Made by a program: the position numbers and the translations under genes. The notes beneath the pieces were generated by a model, which did not search any database, was not told the DNA's origin, and saw only the letters and a program-made list of their open reading frames with translations. From the NCBI GenBank assembly GCA_949130485.1, contig OX422199.1, positions 4,852,902 to 4,916,901 on the forward strand: a DNA stretch of 64,000 bases. The letters are read 5' to 3'. Positions 10,769-23,218 of this stretch are shown piece after piece (positions within the stretch are counted from its first letter, which is position 1; every line of letters starts with the position of its first letter). This DNA comes from Agelas oroides. Its lineage: Eukaryota > Porifera > Demospongiae > Agelasida > Agelasidae.

Positions 10769-11786
10769 CGTATGTTCTTACAGAATCTCCCTGGGGAACA
10801 CGAAGGATGAAGATTTGAAAGAGCTATGGCGTGATTTGTCATCGAAAAATGCAAATTTATTGAATCAGTGAGACACAAACTCTTGTATTTTCCCTACAGG
10901 TAGAAATTTCTGGATCCCCAGTGGGATCTAGTTACTACTGTTGTTGCTCTTGGCTGTAGCAAAAGTAGAGGCCCCAGCACTAGTGGGAACTGCTCTGGGT
11001 TTTGCATTCTTTCCGACGACATATTTTCTCTTCACTTAGGAGAAGGATGTGGGCGTGGTCAAAAATGACATCATAATTAGATAGAGTTTGATGGCAAGTA
11101 AGCTCTCACCAAGTATCAAGATCATAGTATGAATCCTGTGTGATTTACACTGCCTCACAGTTTTAAGGAAAGTAGTCAGTCCTTAATGCGCCTGCATGAG
11201 ATTGGCAGTAGTGGCCAAGACATTCAATAACAGTGGAGCAGTGTTAGCCCGCTCGTCAACTAGTTGGCCAAATGAGGATATTTAGTCTTGAGCATACACT
11301 CAACCAAAAACATCTGCTTGTTGGAGAAGCTTGAGCAGGTGTCTGTTACAAACAGATCTTGCATAGATACAGGATGTCTAATCACCTGTAGTTGTATTAG
11401 AAGCTTCAAGCTCGGCTATTGCCAAAATAATGCAAAAATTTATGTAATTGTGTTGTGGCTGTTAGCATTATATTAGGCACATGTTACCTTCAAAATCTCT
11501 TCTGATGAATAGCGCTCTTGTTTATGACTTTGTGGAATGCCTCAGTACAGAGGAATACCTGTTAATGAATTTGATGTGGATGTAATACCCAAGTAATTAT
11601 GTATACTATGCCTGCATAATGTACCTTCCCTCCTTATGTATTCATGAGTAAGTACGTACACCCAAAACTTTAGCTACGTACATGTATGCAGTGCAGTGAT
11701 ACCAAGGTTCTTGCTAACTACAGCAGTTCCTGTCCCAGCTTTTCACTTCCACTTAGCATTTCAATGAATGGCTATAACGAATGCCT
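10769..11786. other. No gene seen
   Basis: AT-rich DNA with short ORFs only. No splice-flanked coding stretch or repeat stood out. Confidence 0.35.
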
Positions 11787-11877
11787 GAGAGAGAGACAAG
11801 CTGTTTGTGCTAAGTGTGAGATTCGCTTTTTCCACCCTGTCGCACTCTCACACTTAGCACAAACAGCCTGTCTCTCT
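11787..11877. repeat. Hairpin-forming inverted repeat
   Basis: Arms 11787-11820 and 11847-11877 (AGACAAGCTGTTTGTGCTAA and its complement) pair over about 31 bases with one mismatch around a 26-base loop. TTTTTCCACCCTG occurs in the loop and again directly after the right arm, suggesting a partial inverted duplication. The next kilobase (to 13228) has no recognisable gene; a GGCTCACTCAGGCTCCCCCC end at about 12545-12565 belongs to the GAGCCTGAGC family. Confidence 0.6.
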
Positions 11878-13228
11878 TCTTTTTCCACCCTGCAAGGAGA
11901 TCACCTGCAAGGATCCTGGACTGTCTTGCCCCATGGAATCTCTTCGCAAAACCACTGCGATTACCTGTCACTGCAGAGGTCCTTGTGGCTATATGACGAC
12001 GACACTCAATGCCAGCTTACGAGTTCTTCAGTTGGTTCCTGGCCTGGAAGTACCTTGGAAGACTGGCTGAAGTTGCTGGTAGGCAAGGCAACTGGATACT
12101 GACAGGTTCACGTAAGATACTACTGGACCTGCGGAACAGATCCAAGAAAATTTGTGGGTCTGAAGAAAAGAGATTCTTTGAAACGTGCTGGTGTATCCCA
12201 ACAGAAACTGGAACAAATTATGAAACTGGCCCAGGTTAAAGGACAGACTTTATGTGCATTGTTCCATTGCTGAACACAACTTAACTCTACATGGTCCCAT
12301 ATACATGTCTGTTGCTAGCCTCTGCTCTCTTTGCTCGGGCATTTCCTCTGCTCTAGCTCTTGCTCGACCTTCTCTATGTTGCTCCCTACGCCGTGCTACC
12401 CTGCTCCTCTCTTATTGTTGCTCATCCATTGTTTCTTTGGTGTTCAATACCTGTACGTAGCACATGTTCTGAATACGCATGCACATCATGCAGGCTTCAC
12501 GCACAATCACAATGTCAAAATCACTGTAGTACTCGCTACTGTGCGGCTCACTCAGGCTCCCCCCAATAAGTACCACAGAAGTCATGGACCAATTTTTGGT
12601 TCATCATAGGGAAGCTAGGGTAGCATTGCTGGAGATGATGTCACATTGCCAAGTCCAGGATATGTTGATGAAAAGGCCAATGTTTTTGACTACCTTTTTG
12701 AAATATGAATGTTTGGCCTCATACATAGTGCAATGTCAGGATAATGGACCACACTTGCATGTATGTGTACCCTTCATTGAAATCGTAGCAAGACTGTACA
12801 GCTCAACTCACCATATCTTGACTCTGGAAGGGGCTAGAACGCTCAAACTTGCAACAAAACCTAATTTTTTTGCCAAATTTGTTTTCATGACTACCATACT
12901 TATGTAATGGCTTTGCATAATATAATAAATGGTATCAAAAATGGGCCATTTGATAGGAAAAGGGTCATTAGGGTGAAAACTAATTAGTGGGTTTTTGTGC
13001 AGCTAAAAATTCTTTAATGGTAGAGGATTAATGCTGTTAAAAGTCTTATTTCAAATAGGTAAACATAAGACGCACCAAAAATTTTTTGTAATGATGGACT
13101 CTGAATTTGGTGTTTTGAGAAAAAACACTTTAAAGTTTATAGAAGATAAAACAACACAAAGATAAGCATAACAAGTTCAGTTAAACATTCTTCACAATTT
13201 ACGACTCGATAGGTTCATGATGTACCGT

Positions 13229-15270
13229 TTATTGAGGAGGTGGGCATGTGATTGCTCGGTATTCAGGCCAGAAATGTTCAGCAATCTGAGTGTGCAAGTA
13301 CTCCTGACGTTCTCGGGTAATCCCAGGTGGTTTTAGAATACGAGGAAGAGGAGCAGATTTCACTTTACGAATAGTTACTCCTTTTTGGAGAAGGGAAACC
13401 GTTTTCTCTGTGCTGTCGCAAACCTGCTTCACTAGCACACTGCCACCCATCTCTTCTGAAACGGTGAAATGCTGAAGCTTTCGAATGCCTTTAAGTGGCG
13501 TGAAGAGCTTAGCTAACATAACATCCCATTCTCTCCACTCCCATGGGTATAGTTGAGGTACATTGGTTTTTGATGAGTGACTGACAATATCAGATAGTTG
13601 TCGTACTGTATCAACATCACTAGACCGATACAGTTTCTTTATGAGGCCAAAATTTCCATCCACCATGCAGCGAGTGTGGCCGACGCGCATGAATGAAAGA
13701 GTGATTTTCTTGTTTCTACCAGTCAAAACTCTCCACATTAGATAACCGAGAACGTATCGATTCTTATTTTGACCTACACAGTTATCTGCGTGAAGGTGGC
13801 AAGACTCTTCATGCAAGGAATGTAAATGATGTACCATTGAAATGACAGCATTTGGACCATGTGCTTTTGATCCATTTGGACCAATACTCTCTGACTCACT
13901 GAACAGGTAATTCACTTGCTGCTTGTTTGCATTGTTACAGATTCCAAACAGTTGCACTTTCAAAGGAACTTTGAAGTACAGTGGTCCAACCTGCCGAGCA
14001 TGGTAAGGAACTTGCACCATTTGAGCAAAATCGAAAGTGTAATGGCAGTATGAAGGTCTATCAGAGGCACTTTTTATACTTTCCTCAGCTTTTTTCATTG
14101 AATCTAGATAGTACTGACGTTCCTTTCGTGCCAGATCCACATGCTCCTTAAATTGTTGTGTGAGTGTAAGCTTGTCATCTTCAGTGATGGCTTTAGAAAT
14201 TAACACTCGATAATTCTCACAGTGGTGGCAAACATCAGTAGGGGGTGTCATGAATTGAATATGTGGCACGCACTGTAACCAAATCTGACGGAAGGAGTGG
14301 TATTTAGCTGCCTGCTTTCCAGATGCCACACAAGCTTCAACATACTTATGGTGTACAGTGTTGTAGCCCTCACTTGCTGGGAGAAACACAGGTGCAGTGG
14401 ATGCACGTCCTCTTCTTGCTGCTGGCTGTGGTAGACCAAACACTGTGGCGTAGTTTGTGATAAATTCCACAATATTCTTGGCAGTGTCAAAGGTAAAAGC
14501 ATTTGGAGGAAGGCGACCCTTGTTCCCATGTTCACGAGGAATGATACCGTTATCTTTAAGATGCTTGTGAAGATTCTTGAGGTTTTTTTCTCCAATACAA
14601 TGCAAGAAACAGAAAGCTGATTTACACACAATACGGTGATCATACGCATACTGATAGGTAACTCGCTGCCGTTTACTAGATGTCTTCCGTGAGTGGCTAA
14701 CACTAGTATCAGCTCCCTTACCAAGAACCTGTAGCTTCCCAAGGAGTACAAAATCTCTCTGTGATCTCTCCAATTCTTGCGTTTGAAGCCTGATTTGAAA
14801 GACTTCATCGTATAGAATATTGCTCAACGAAGTCATAGTACGAGTGCCCATGTCGGTTTTTCCGCTGTAAATTGCTTATAGCAATCAAAACTGCACCCGC
14901 AACCTTGTCGCATGTGGTCTCTCATGAGTCTTCGGTCATCATCCATATTCGTAATCATAACTTGGTCACTGTCACTCTGAGCATCAAATGCACGTGGTGC
15001 CACTTCAGATTCGGTATCTGTTCCTCCAAGCTCATCTTCATCAGAATCTGATGATGGCAAGTGTTCACTTACATGTAAATCCTCATCATCTTGACCACCT
15101 ATGCCATAGAACTCTTCGTCATCCCTATAAGCTTCTACGAGGTCAGCAGGTGCTGTAGGAGTTGTCACGACGAAACAAGTGGTCATGTTCTCCAATATGT
15201 CATCTCCAATACCTAAAATGGTAAGTAATGGGACAGATTTAAAATAACTAGAGATGACTTGGATGCTCAT
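13229..15270 (-). pseudogene. DUF7869-type transposase-like protein with one frameshift
   Basis: Two abutting minus-strand frames form one protein. The N-terminal part (from about 15186, MTTCFVV) is acidic and ends in GCGCSFDCYKQF. The C-terminal 540 residues contain PTDVCHHCENYR, then HYTFDFAQMVQVPYH, GPLYF, LFGICNNA, HADNCVGQNKN, YLMWRVLTG and SFMRVGHTRCMVDGNFG. This order (aspartate strand, D-N-C-x-G-Q-N-K-N, G-H-T-x-x-x-x-D-x-x-F-G) is that of multicopy DUF7869 proteins of cnidarians, molluscs and sponges. The spaced aspartates look like an RNase H-fold catalytic triad, which is my inference. The frames differ by one base at a run of five A's near 14860. Otherwise intact, so the copy is young or the break is a sequencing error. 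An acceptor-like ttttag precedes 15222, so a further 5' exon is possible. No terminal inverted repeats were found. Confidence 0.75.
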
Positions 15271-15989
15271 ACAATAGGGACCAAATAAAAGTTTGACATT
15301 GTTTTATTCTACGATCACTACGGTGTGAGCTCTGTTTCGTATTTAAGCAAATACGAATTCAGCAGTTATTGCCTACCGAACATAACAGCTAGCTTTTGCT
15401 AGTACTTTATATCTCCAGTTACAAGCAAGCTATCAAGACAGGATCATATAACTGAGGGCCTTGATAAAACATGCCAAGAATCAGCAAAAAAAAAAGATCC
15501 CAGGTGTACATTGCATGGTTACAAGTGCTATAAGTTGGTGGGTGGGTTTTGGCAACAATTGATCAATTGCCGCCTTTACAGCAGTCTCGTCCCCAGACCA
15601 AATTTTCGTGCGTGCCCTATGGCTCTGTCTAAAAAAATAGGGTCTGGATACTCACAAGGATTTAATTTCAAGTAATCTGATCAGTGCAACAACATGCCGA
15701 TGAAGTGCCGGGTTTCCCATTGAAGGCGTCCAGACCGTTCACTACCTTTACAGTGAGTTTGCAAAGAGACCAACAGCTGTTAGCAACACAGGCTTCTTAG
15801 GCTTCATAGGCTATGAATATTTGCATGAATAAAACTCAAAGCCTTAGGTGCGTAACTGTGACTGTAGTGACAAAATCGACTTGCCAAACACTGTATCTCT
15901 GGCTCTTGAAAAGCTACAAACGTGGAACAGGGATTGGCAGAGAGTGACACTCTAAGCCCAACAACATCATACTTGAGTAAATGAGTAGC
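15271..15989. other. No gene seen; remnant MITE end
   Basis: Contains AGTCTCGTCCCCAGACC near 15584 and its approximate complement TAGGGTCTGG near 15648, a short relative of the 1609-1920 element. Otherwise nothing is recognisable. Confidence 0.35.
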
Positions 15990-16548
15990 CTCGTTCCCAG
16001 GCTCGCGCTTGGGTGGAGAAAAAAAAGCCTGGTACACACTGTTTGTGCATGCTCAGTTCCCCCAGGATTTCTGGGAATTTGGAAATCTCCGTAAAATCTG
16101 CTCCGTTACACTAACCTCTACGAGGCATGTCGACTTCTCCCGTATAAAAGATGCCTGACAGTGACCATGCTCTGTGTAGACGATGACGAGGGTGCGAAAA
16201 AGGGACTCAACTCTTTGCTTGCAGAAATTGTCCATGTGTTTGTGCATTCCAGCTAAACGCTGCGGCACGTGACTGACGCAATTTTCTCCTTTGAAGTTCA
16301 CCGATCACTTCAAACGAAGCAATGCAGACCGTTGCCGTCAAAGCGATATTGTTTCTGACTTCAAAACTGCCCGTATGTGTCTCACAGGTCTGCAATACAG
16401 CCTTTCAGCAGGTAAACAGAAATTGACCATAATTTTAGTGTAGTGGAGTAACATGCAGGTTACCAAGGGAACTCGGCGCATGCGTGAACATGCGTTCCAG
16501 GCTCTCTTTCCTCCTCCCCCGCACAAGAGCCTAGGGACGAGGCTAGTA
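15990..16548. mobile_element. MITE-like element with TAGCCTCGTTCCCAGGCT ends
   Basis: GTAGCCTCGTTCCCAGGCTC at 15990 is matched at 16526-16548 by AGCCTAGGGACGAGGCTAGTAC in inverted orientation. The interior has only short ORFs. This end sequence recurs at many places in the window (19074, 19203, 28752, 30465, 30704, 31150, 32895, 39394, 45865, 45945, 47208). Confidence 0.55.
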
Positions 16549-17890
16549 CATGAGTTGCAGCTGTTGCAAATGATTTTGCCCTTTGGAAATGGTACAGGCG
16601 TTGCGTACTACGCTCCCATGGAATTCACACTGTACAACGATTGTAGAAGAAAAACGGCGGACAATAAACTGTTATTTGGCCTCTACTGTATGCTAACTCA
16701 CAGTAAGACAGCAATACTGCTACTGGTACCGCACACAAACAAGCAAAAAAAGTGCACTCTGTCATTCTGGAGCGTTTATTTAAGCTCCTTCCTATTTTAA
16801 ACACAAGCTAGTAGCTCTAAACATAAAGGGAGGTGTAACTTACGTGTAGGAGAGCTCTTACACGGGCCAATATACCACCTTCCAGTTAACTGTGATCTCA
16901 AAAGTGCAGCAGCAAGGAGCACATGGTCCAAACGAACGAAATCACGTGATATCTCAAAATCGCAATTTTTGACCTATTTTAACATTTTCTGCGGTTACGT
17001 AACCGCAGAAGTTCAGCTGTGCTCTTTCTTGGACAGAAGAGCTCTTCAAGGATTGTCTCTCGGATCTGCACACAGCACAGTTCATGGTCGCCTTAGTTGG
17101 CATCTAAGGAGAGCATCAATTTTGGCCCTTTGAAAGTGTACGGAGGGTAAGAGTGTCTACTCTCTGGTTACTCTCTCCAAGAAAAAGCTGCATACCCACA
17201 TGAAGTACAACAGCATCCCAGCAGCTGCAACTTATTAAATCATACAAATTCAGCTGTATATCTGGCTTATTCATGCCTTCCCACCCGCACCATTGCACAA
17301 AACAGAAATATTAAACACAATATAGACAAAAAGGTGGCTTACAAACAGTTTCAAGACAGAGGTCTTAGCCGTTTTCCAGAAATAGTACAATGGGAGACAT
17401 CATCAGCTGAACCGTCGGCAGCTTTCCAGTCAATTAACGCCACTCACCGTACAGCAATACAGCCATCGGACTCGCTTATGAATACACCAACTCTTTGGGT
17501 AGCAAATATTAGCGCATGGAGACGATCAGTCTTTCCGCGTAGCAAACTGATGGATCTTCTCAACACGCATTCGGAATTCCCCATACATTCTCTATGGCCA
17601 GCTGCCGAACTTTTACCCCAGCCCTCGTACGTGACATCATCATGCAAGTCGGCCATTGTTTTTCTACAAAGGTAAGCTAAAAAACAGCTGGGAGGAGACT
17701 GTAGCCCTACATAGATGGGGTGCAATTTCGCTGGCAGTAGTTGATATTGTAGTTAGTCTAGACTCCTGTCTCAGAAAACAAGTCTACCAATGTTTACTAT
17801 CAACTAACTAAGGAAGTTACACAACTAAAGGACAGAAATCCTCTGTATATGAGTCGGTAAACTATAACTAGTAAGATGGTATCATCATCA
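16549..17890. other. No gene seen; old repeat remnants
   Basis: A short block around 17575-17670 (TTCTCTATGGC ... CATGCAAGTCGGCCATT) resembles 7180-7255, indicating a shared old repeat. Nothing here looks like an exon. Confidence 0.35.
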
Positions 17891-18508
17891 TCGGGCGAGC
17901 CTGAGCGAGCAACACATTGCTGTTTTGTCATGGCACACAAACCATGCATAACAGCAGGGTTTGTCCTGTGTCCTGTCTGCTGTTCCATGAGCATGGTAAG
18001 CCAATTTTCATGTAGCCAAGCAGTATAGTGGTCACCAGATATAGATGATCATACACGCTGACAAATTGCAGTTATTTCTCCAGTCAAAGAAGCTACTACG
18101 GCTACACACAAACCTGGATTAAGCTTCACACTGAAGTCATGAACTGAATCTCTGGCGCTTAACGATTATGCATGGCGCTTACCTCAAGCGACCTCAACTA
18201 TACTGTGCGTAATTTGTACCGTCTGTGAGTAGCCTGCCCTTGTCTGTTATGGTCCGTAGTTGCCATGCGTGCATTAACTTGAGTCGTCTTTGCTCCGAGA
18301 TTCTTTCACGCCGACGCTGCGTTCTAGCAGTAGCTGTAGTCATTCGCACACAGTGCGCTGGGGGCACGAGACTATCCGGCCGAGGATCTATAGGATGTTC
18401 ATTCAGTTAAATGTGCTCATTTAAAATTTACGGTATATGGCTGCAAGCAAGCAAGCAAGACTTCTGCAATGCAGTCACGCTAGTGTGGGGCTCGCTCAGG
18501 CTCGCCCC
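17891..18508. mobile_element. GGGCGAGCCTGAGCGAGC element, copy 1 (about 620 bp)
   Basis: Bounded by CGGGCGAGCCTGAGCGAGC and GGGGCTCGCTCAGGCTCGCCCC as inverted ends. The interior aligns over its length with 51763-52326 in the same orientation: ATTTCTCCAG, GCCTGCC, TTGAGTCGTCTTTGCTCCG, GCTCATTTAAAATTTACGGT, AAGCAAGCAAGCAAG. Positions 35438-35964 hold an inverted relative. Non-autonomous; no transposase. Confidence 0.75.
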
Positions 18509-18765
18509 AATTACTGTGTTTAAATGATATGTAGCTAAGGATGTGGGTATTCCAAACTAAACCAAATGTTGGACTCCTTAGGGTCCAATCCTTTCTGTAG
18601 TGGCTACAGTCAGGAGTTTAAAGGGACCAAAACCTGTTGGCTTACGATGATTGGAAAGGAACTCCCCTGATGACGAGCAGTTCAACCACAATTACTTGCA
18701 TGTAGTTACGGGTAATACAGCTACTGAGCACAACACCACCACAGGGCCATAGCCATCAGATTTTA

Positions 18766-18838
18766 AGTGGTCAGGTTATTAGTGCGTGCATAAGCATAAA
18801 AGTGGTCAGGTTATTAGTGCGTGCATAAGCATAAAAGT
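18766..18838. repeat. 35-bp direct repeat, two copies
   Basis: AGTGGTCAGGTTATTAGTGC GTGCATAAGCATAAA is present twice in tandem, with the start of a third (AGTGGTC). Confidence 0.8.
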
Positions 18839-19073
18839 GGTCCGGTTGAAACTGGACTAACCTGACAACCCTGCACCAGCTATCGGCCTCTAGGAAAACT
18901 TCAATTTTGCATGGGCCCATAAGGGTGGCGGATATGTACAATGTATCATGCCAACCAAGTTTTAAACACACACAGTCACACACACAGACACACACTGAAG
19001 TGCTGGTATTTGAACAGTGGATCATGGACTATGGAAGATGACTGGACTGTGGGCTGTACTCATGTGGCCCTCG

Positions 19074-19386
19074 AGTAGCCTCGTTCCCAGGCTCTCCCGG
19101 CGGTAATCCAAATGGGTGGAGCTTATTAGCATGGTTGAACTGCCTATTGTTAGCTATCGATAAGTTGGTAATGCTAAGGGGAGAGCCTGGGAATGGGGCT
19201 AGCCCTCAAGAGTCTGGTTCCAAGACTACTCAACAACTTATAAGATACCTAGCACTAGCTGGAGAAGATACTGAACTAGTCTAGAACTAGTCCACATAAC
19301 CAAGCAACCACTTCAGTTAACTTATCTTGAGCTAAACAATAGGCAGTTCAACCATGCCAATAAGCTCCACCCATTTGGATTTCCCC
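19074..19386. mobile_element. Nested short hairpin elements with TAGCCTCGTTCCCAGGCT ends
   Basis: GAGTAGCCTCGTTCCCAGGCTC (19074) and GAGCCTGGGAATGGGGCTAG (about 19184) delimit a 130-bp unit. Its inner block CCAAATGGGTGGAGCTTATT...GCCTATTGTTAGC returns inverted at 19334-19384. The arrangement suggests one copy broken by insertion or inversion of another. Confidence 0.65.
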
Positions 19387-19831
19387 ATTCTAGACTGCTT
19401 AGGTTACTTTACAACCAAGGCTAACACATGCTTTAAAAACAAAGAGAACAAGACTTTTTATAATGGAACAAGACCCAGACAAAATGTCTGAAAGAGATGT
19501 TACAAGGTACAGGGTAAAGTCTGACACTCAAACAGGTAGAAGTTTCTGTACTACGTATGTGTGCCAGCGCAGAATCTATCCAGGCAAAATGACTTGCCGT
19601 CCACTTATGGTTACAAAGCTCCTCATAGATGAGGATCCTGGAAACAAAGTCAATTGTTGATTGGAGTAGGACCAGTGGGTAAGGACCAATTTTCACCCCA
19701 TAGCACGTAATGAGGGTAATGGTGCTGGCAGTCATTGGATCTTTATCGATGGCCGCTTTGAGTGCAGTGACCGACGCTAAAAGCATATTTGCCTGCAGCA
19801 ACTGCTATAAGACTCTGATGAGTTTTCACTT

Positions 19832-20527
19832 TGTTTTCAGGAGGGGGGACGGGAGTGTTTTCTTTCTCCTCCTGCCGAGCTTGAGGGGAGAGGTTGTCAT
19901 CCTCACAGTCGTCGTCGTCGTCCTTGTCTTCTTCCACTGTCAGCAAGACAACAACAAAATCTTTAGCGAACATGTACACATCGCCTCCCCCAGAGAATGG
20001 ACAGAACTTTTCAACATTATGTCCTGGTGCTGGTGTGATGCTAACACTTTGTAGTGCTGGGAGCTGCTTTAGTTTAAGAACTAGATTGACTGTCCTTTGA
20101 GTCTCACAACTTGCAGATTCCCCGCTTCCTCCTGGTGGTGTAGCATCTAATTAATTTTGTTACCAGACACCACCTCCCACTCCACGTCAGTTCCATAAAC
20201 AATTGCATGGCCCAAATTAATACCCAACTCGAGCGGTAGAGACAAGCTCAAGTGAATCGTAGACTGGTTTGGGGTGGGTAATCGACCGTGGTTGATGCTG
20301 CCAACATCCCGACAAGCAGCTGTATCATTGAATCTGTACAGTGCAACACCCACCCCATCATTTGACACACTGACTAGCTGGAACTCTCCCTTTGGAAGGC
20401 TTGCGGGTAACTGTTTCTTTTTCTGTGACTGTAACTGGCGAGCCACTGCTTCCTTCGAGTACCTGCAGGCATTCACCAGTTGTAAGGTTTCCTTGAAAGA
20501 ACGAAAACCACAAATGTACAGCGTCAC
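19832..20527 (-). other. Candidate minus-strand exons, unrecognised protein
   Basis: A frame from 20527 (after a cacttcttag acceptor) reads SLPKGEFQLVSVSNDGVGV, then INHGRLPTPNQSTIHLSLSL and ends VEWEVVSGNKIN before a stop. Directly downstream (about 20150-19832) another frame reads LVLKLKQLPALQSVSITPAP, GGGDVYMFAKDFVVVLLTVE, then an acidic run and a possible donor before 19831. The two are separated by only 17 bases starting GTAACA and ending TTAG, too short for a normal animal intron. A 25-base piece of the second frame (AGCAGCTCCCAGCACTACAA) is duplicated at 20572-20596. I do not recognise the family; it may be a decaying gene. Confidence 0.3.
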
Positions 20528-21569
20528 CTAAGAAGTGCAGATGGAAAAATATAACAAAATGTCACCTACACTTTGTAGTGCTGGGAGCTGCTTTTAAATG
20601 GTGTGACAGTCATTCTTGCCAATGATCCAGTGACTGGCAGTAGGCAACCCGCGTAAATACCATTTGTCAAGCAGGAGCTCACCCGAGTGGCGTTGTCAGC
20701 AATCCTGCATGAAAAAAAGGACTTCATTCCTTGTGTGCACATGGCAAGCTTAGGCAAAATTACACCCCAAGTGGAAAGAAAAAAAAAGTAATAAATGAAA
20801 AGGCACAAAAGTGCACGTGCATGCCCAGTGTTTTAGCGTTTCTTTCCCAGCCTGAGAGGACTTACTGAAGTTTGGCACCACAGCTTGAAACAGTTATCAT
20901 TTGAAGTATCTATTGCGCAAGTGCTAGGTTTGAGAGCTAGTCCATGGGAATTGCATGGGGCCATACATTTTGCCATCAATGAATTTACAGTGGTCAAACT
21001 AGCCATCTTAACATGAAGGCACTTAGATTTGCTGAAGATGAGATTTTTTTTTTAAACCACTGCTAACTTCATCCCGACTTGCAGCTCTGGAGCCTTGTAG
21101 TTAAGGTATGTACATTGTTAACAAGCTACGTAGATCTATTAGCTACAACCTTTTGGTAGCAGACTACCGATAGAGCATGGCTACACTGAGCTGCAAGCCA
21201 CTTGGACACTTCAGTGGAGTGCACACTTGGCTACTGGCTTGCTGCACTAGTGCATAGACCCTCAGCAAGCTCGGGAAGATCATCTAGGCCAGCAGGAATA
21301 ATTCCAAGCTGGTCTGCTGGTGATGAGGAAGACAATGCAACAAGATAGAGTTCAGGTTCCTCAATCAGCTGTTGAAGGTTAGAACTGACCTTTCCACTCT
21401 CACTCATAAAGACAGCTTGATCGTACACTACCTACACTGTCACAAGAACATACCCACAACCCAAGACAGTGGAGTGGTCATGACAAAATGAAATTGCCCG
21501 TGACTGCTGCAAACATCAAACTCGCTCTCGAAACTCACACACCTGCAAGCCATCAGTACTTTCATGCAC

Positions 21570-22130
21570 AGCGTCTATAAATATTTTGAGTGTCAGGTTC
21601 AGTCATGGAATCAATAGAACCATCAGAGAAAAGGTGCATGTACTGTTCGTACTTGTCCAGAAGCTTCTTCCTGATTTCAGCCAAGAGGAAACTTCCTTCC
21701 ATAGACAATGGAGGATGTTGTAATGAGCTCACCATCAACTACTCTCAGGTATGCAAGGGTATATGGAACACATGGTTCTCCTAATGAGAGCTTACCTGAA
21801 GTAATCATGACTTTGATATCCTCTTGAATTGTAGCTGGTGTGGGATTGGCTGGGATAGACACTTCCTGTCCTGGGAATTTACATTTATATATGCGCTTTT
21901 GCAATGGATTTGCTGAAAAACGAGGCACTTCAACACCATTCTCCTGCACAATTGTCTTCACTATCTGGCCAACATTCCTTCCAGGGACATTATGACGTTA
22001 GGCAATTTCGCTCCAGTTCATTTGCTGCCTTTGAGGCCACATTTGAACCTCTCTGACAATCGCATCTGTGTCCCATGTGTGTTTATCTTTGGAGGGAATG
22101 TGGCCCTTCTCTGGTCTACCATTGGGAAGT
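21570..22130 (-). pseudogene. Decayed copy of an uncharacterised multicopy (TE-associated) ORF
   Basis: The minus-strand reading runs TWDTDAIVREVQMWP, NWSEIA then a stop, HNVPGRNVGQIVK, EVSIPANPTPATIQEDIKVM, SGKLSLGEPCVPYTLAYLRV, GRKFPL, and after a frameshift EIRKKLLDKYEQYMHL. The pattern (W.D..I..EV..WP..INWS.IA, then GEPC.PYTL, GRK.PL, IR..LL.K...YM.L) is one I know from multicopy uncharacterised proteins in sponges, hydroids and corals, probably encoded by mobile elements. One in-frame stop and one frameshift make this copy non-functional. Confidence 0.5.
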
Positions 22131-22189
22131 TGCTAAAATGACTGCATGATTCGTTTTCATTGGTTGTTGAAAGCAGAATTGAATAAGAT

Positions 22190-22640
22190 ATGTATGAGGA
22201 GTATAACAGCAAACATTGGAAGGATATAGTGCTATGGTTTCATGCTGGTGACACTACTTCTCATAAGTCGGCTAAACATAAACGATCTCATTCACCTTTA
22301 AAGAAGCATAGCAATTACCAAGCGAAGCTGGACAAAGTTGAATTGATTTTAGGGCGTCTTAAGGAGAAGCATGCTGCTGCATATTCAAAAGAGAGGCTAA
22401 AGGCTGCTAAATCGGCATATGATGAACCACCAAATACACCTTTTTGCAGGAAAAGGGCTAAAGGCTGATAAATCGGCTTCAGATACAGCAAGATCATCCA
22501 CTATTGGAATGTCATCTAGTAATGGAGTTTCACCTAGCAAAAGGCTGATTATGCGTAGCCAGTGTATTGAGTAGCTGGATAGGTGGCATACCCTTTTAGA
22601 AAAGGGATGTATTACCCAAGCTGATTATGACGAGATGCAT
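22190..22640 (+). pseudogene. Decayed copy of a second multicopy ORF (EKL..KHxxxY..E type)
   Basis: The forward frame reads WKDIVLWFHAGD, then VELILGRLKEKHAAAYSKER and SAYDEPPNTPF. After a stop come SPSKRLIMRSQCIE, a second stop, and LDRWHTLLEKGCITQADYDE. The order WKD/W..GD, RLKEKH...Y..E, YD.PP..PF, SP.KR...R..CI..LD.WH.LLE.G.I...YDE matches the C-terminal half of a repeated protein family in poriferan and cnidarian genomes. Two stops show it is dead. It lies head-to-head with the decayed ORF at 21570-22130. Confidence 0.5.
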
Positions 22641-22700
22641 GGTAAAATTATATATGACTGACATGAAGAACATTTGACTGGTTGTATATGTTAATGTGTA

Positions 22701-22887
22701 CCTTGGTAGGGTCATGCTGTGGCAACGGCTCCATCAGAGGTGGCTTGAAGGCCCTTTGAGGATGAGTAGTACTTGATAGACCCGGAGTTGGGGCGACCAC
22801 CTTTGTGGGAGCCTTCACTTGACGTGGTGGGAGCTTTGCTCCCGGAGTAAATAGCAGTGTTCTCCAGGATAGCTCTGAAGTGCCATG
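22701..22887 (-). other. Candidate exon, P/T-rich
   Basis: The acceptor caccaattag and the donor GTACACATT flank a minus-strand frame reading HGTSELSWRTLLFTPGAKLP, PTKVVAPTPGLSSTTHPQRA and LMEPLPQHDPTK. Its entry phase does not fit the frame of the exon proposed at 23219-23371, so the link to the upstream gene is unresolved. A long GT microsatellite sits just before the acceptor. Confidence 0.25.
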
Positions 22888-22904
22888 GCCTAATTGGTGA
22901 GTGT

Positions 22905-22907
22905 GTG

Positions 22908-22979
<72 letters not shown>

Positions 22980-22991
22980 GTGTGTGTGTGT
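22905..22991. repeat. (GT)n microsatellite
   Basis: About 85 bases of nearly pure GT, interrupted once (GTTGTG) near 22979. A shorter CA tract lies at 23472-23506. Confidence 0.95.
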
Positions 22992-23218
22992 GGAGATGGG
23001 GGAGAGGGCATGTAACAGTGTTCATATGTGCAAAGAGCTGAGGTATAGTCAAGTGATAGCAAAATATTATGTAAGATAGATTTAGGAAATCAAGGCTGGA
23101 AATCATCAAGATGGCTACAATACCATGGTAACTTGGCTGAACTTCGCATGTGACAACACTAGTTATGGCCAGCTAGATGTAATGTAGAGCTACAGGTACA
23201 TGGCTTGTGGACTTACCA

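Noticed and set aside
14850..14870. Programmed -1 frameshift site in the DUF7869 ORF
   Set aside because: The run is GGAAAAACC in a frame that does not match an X XXY YYZ slippery heptamer; a simple indel or sequencing error is more likely.
22648..23109. ORF with a long HTHTHT run
   Set aside because: Produced by translating the GT/CA microsatellite; only the downstream P/T-rich part is kept as a possible exon.
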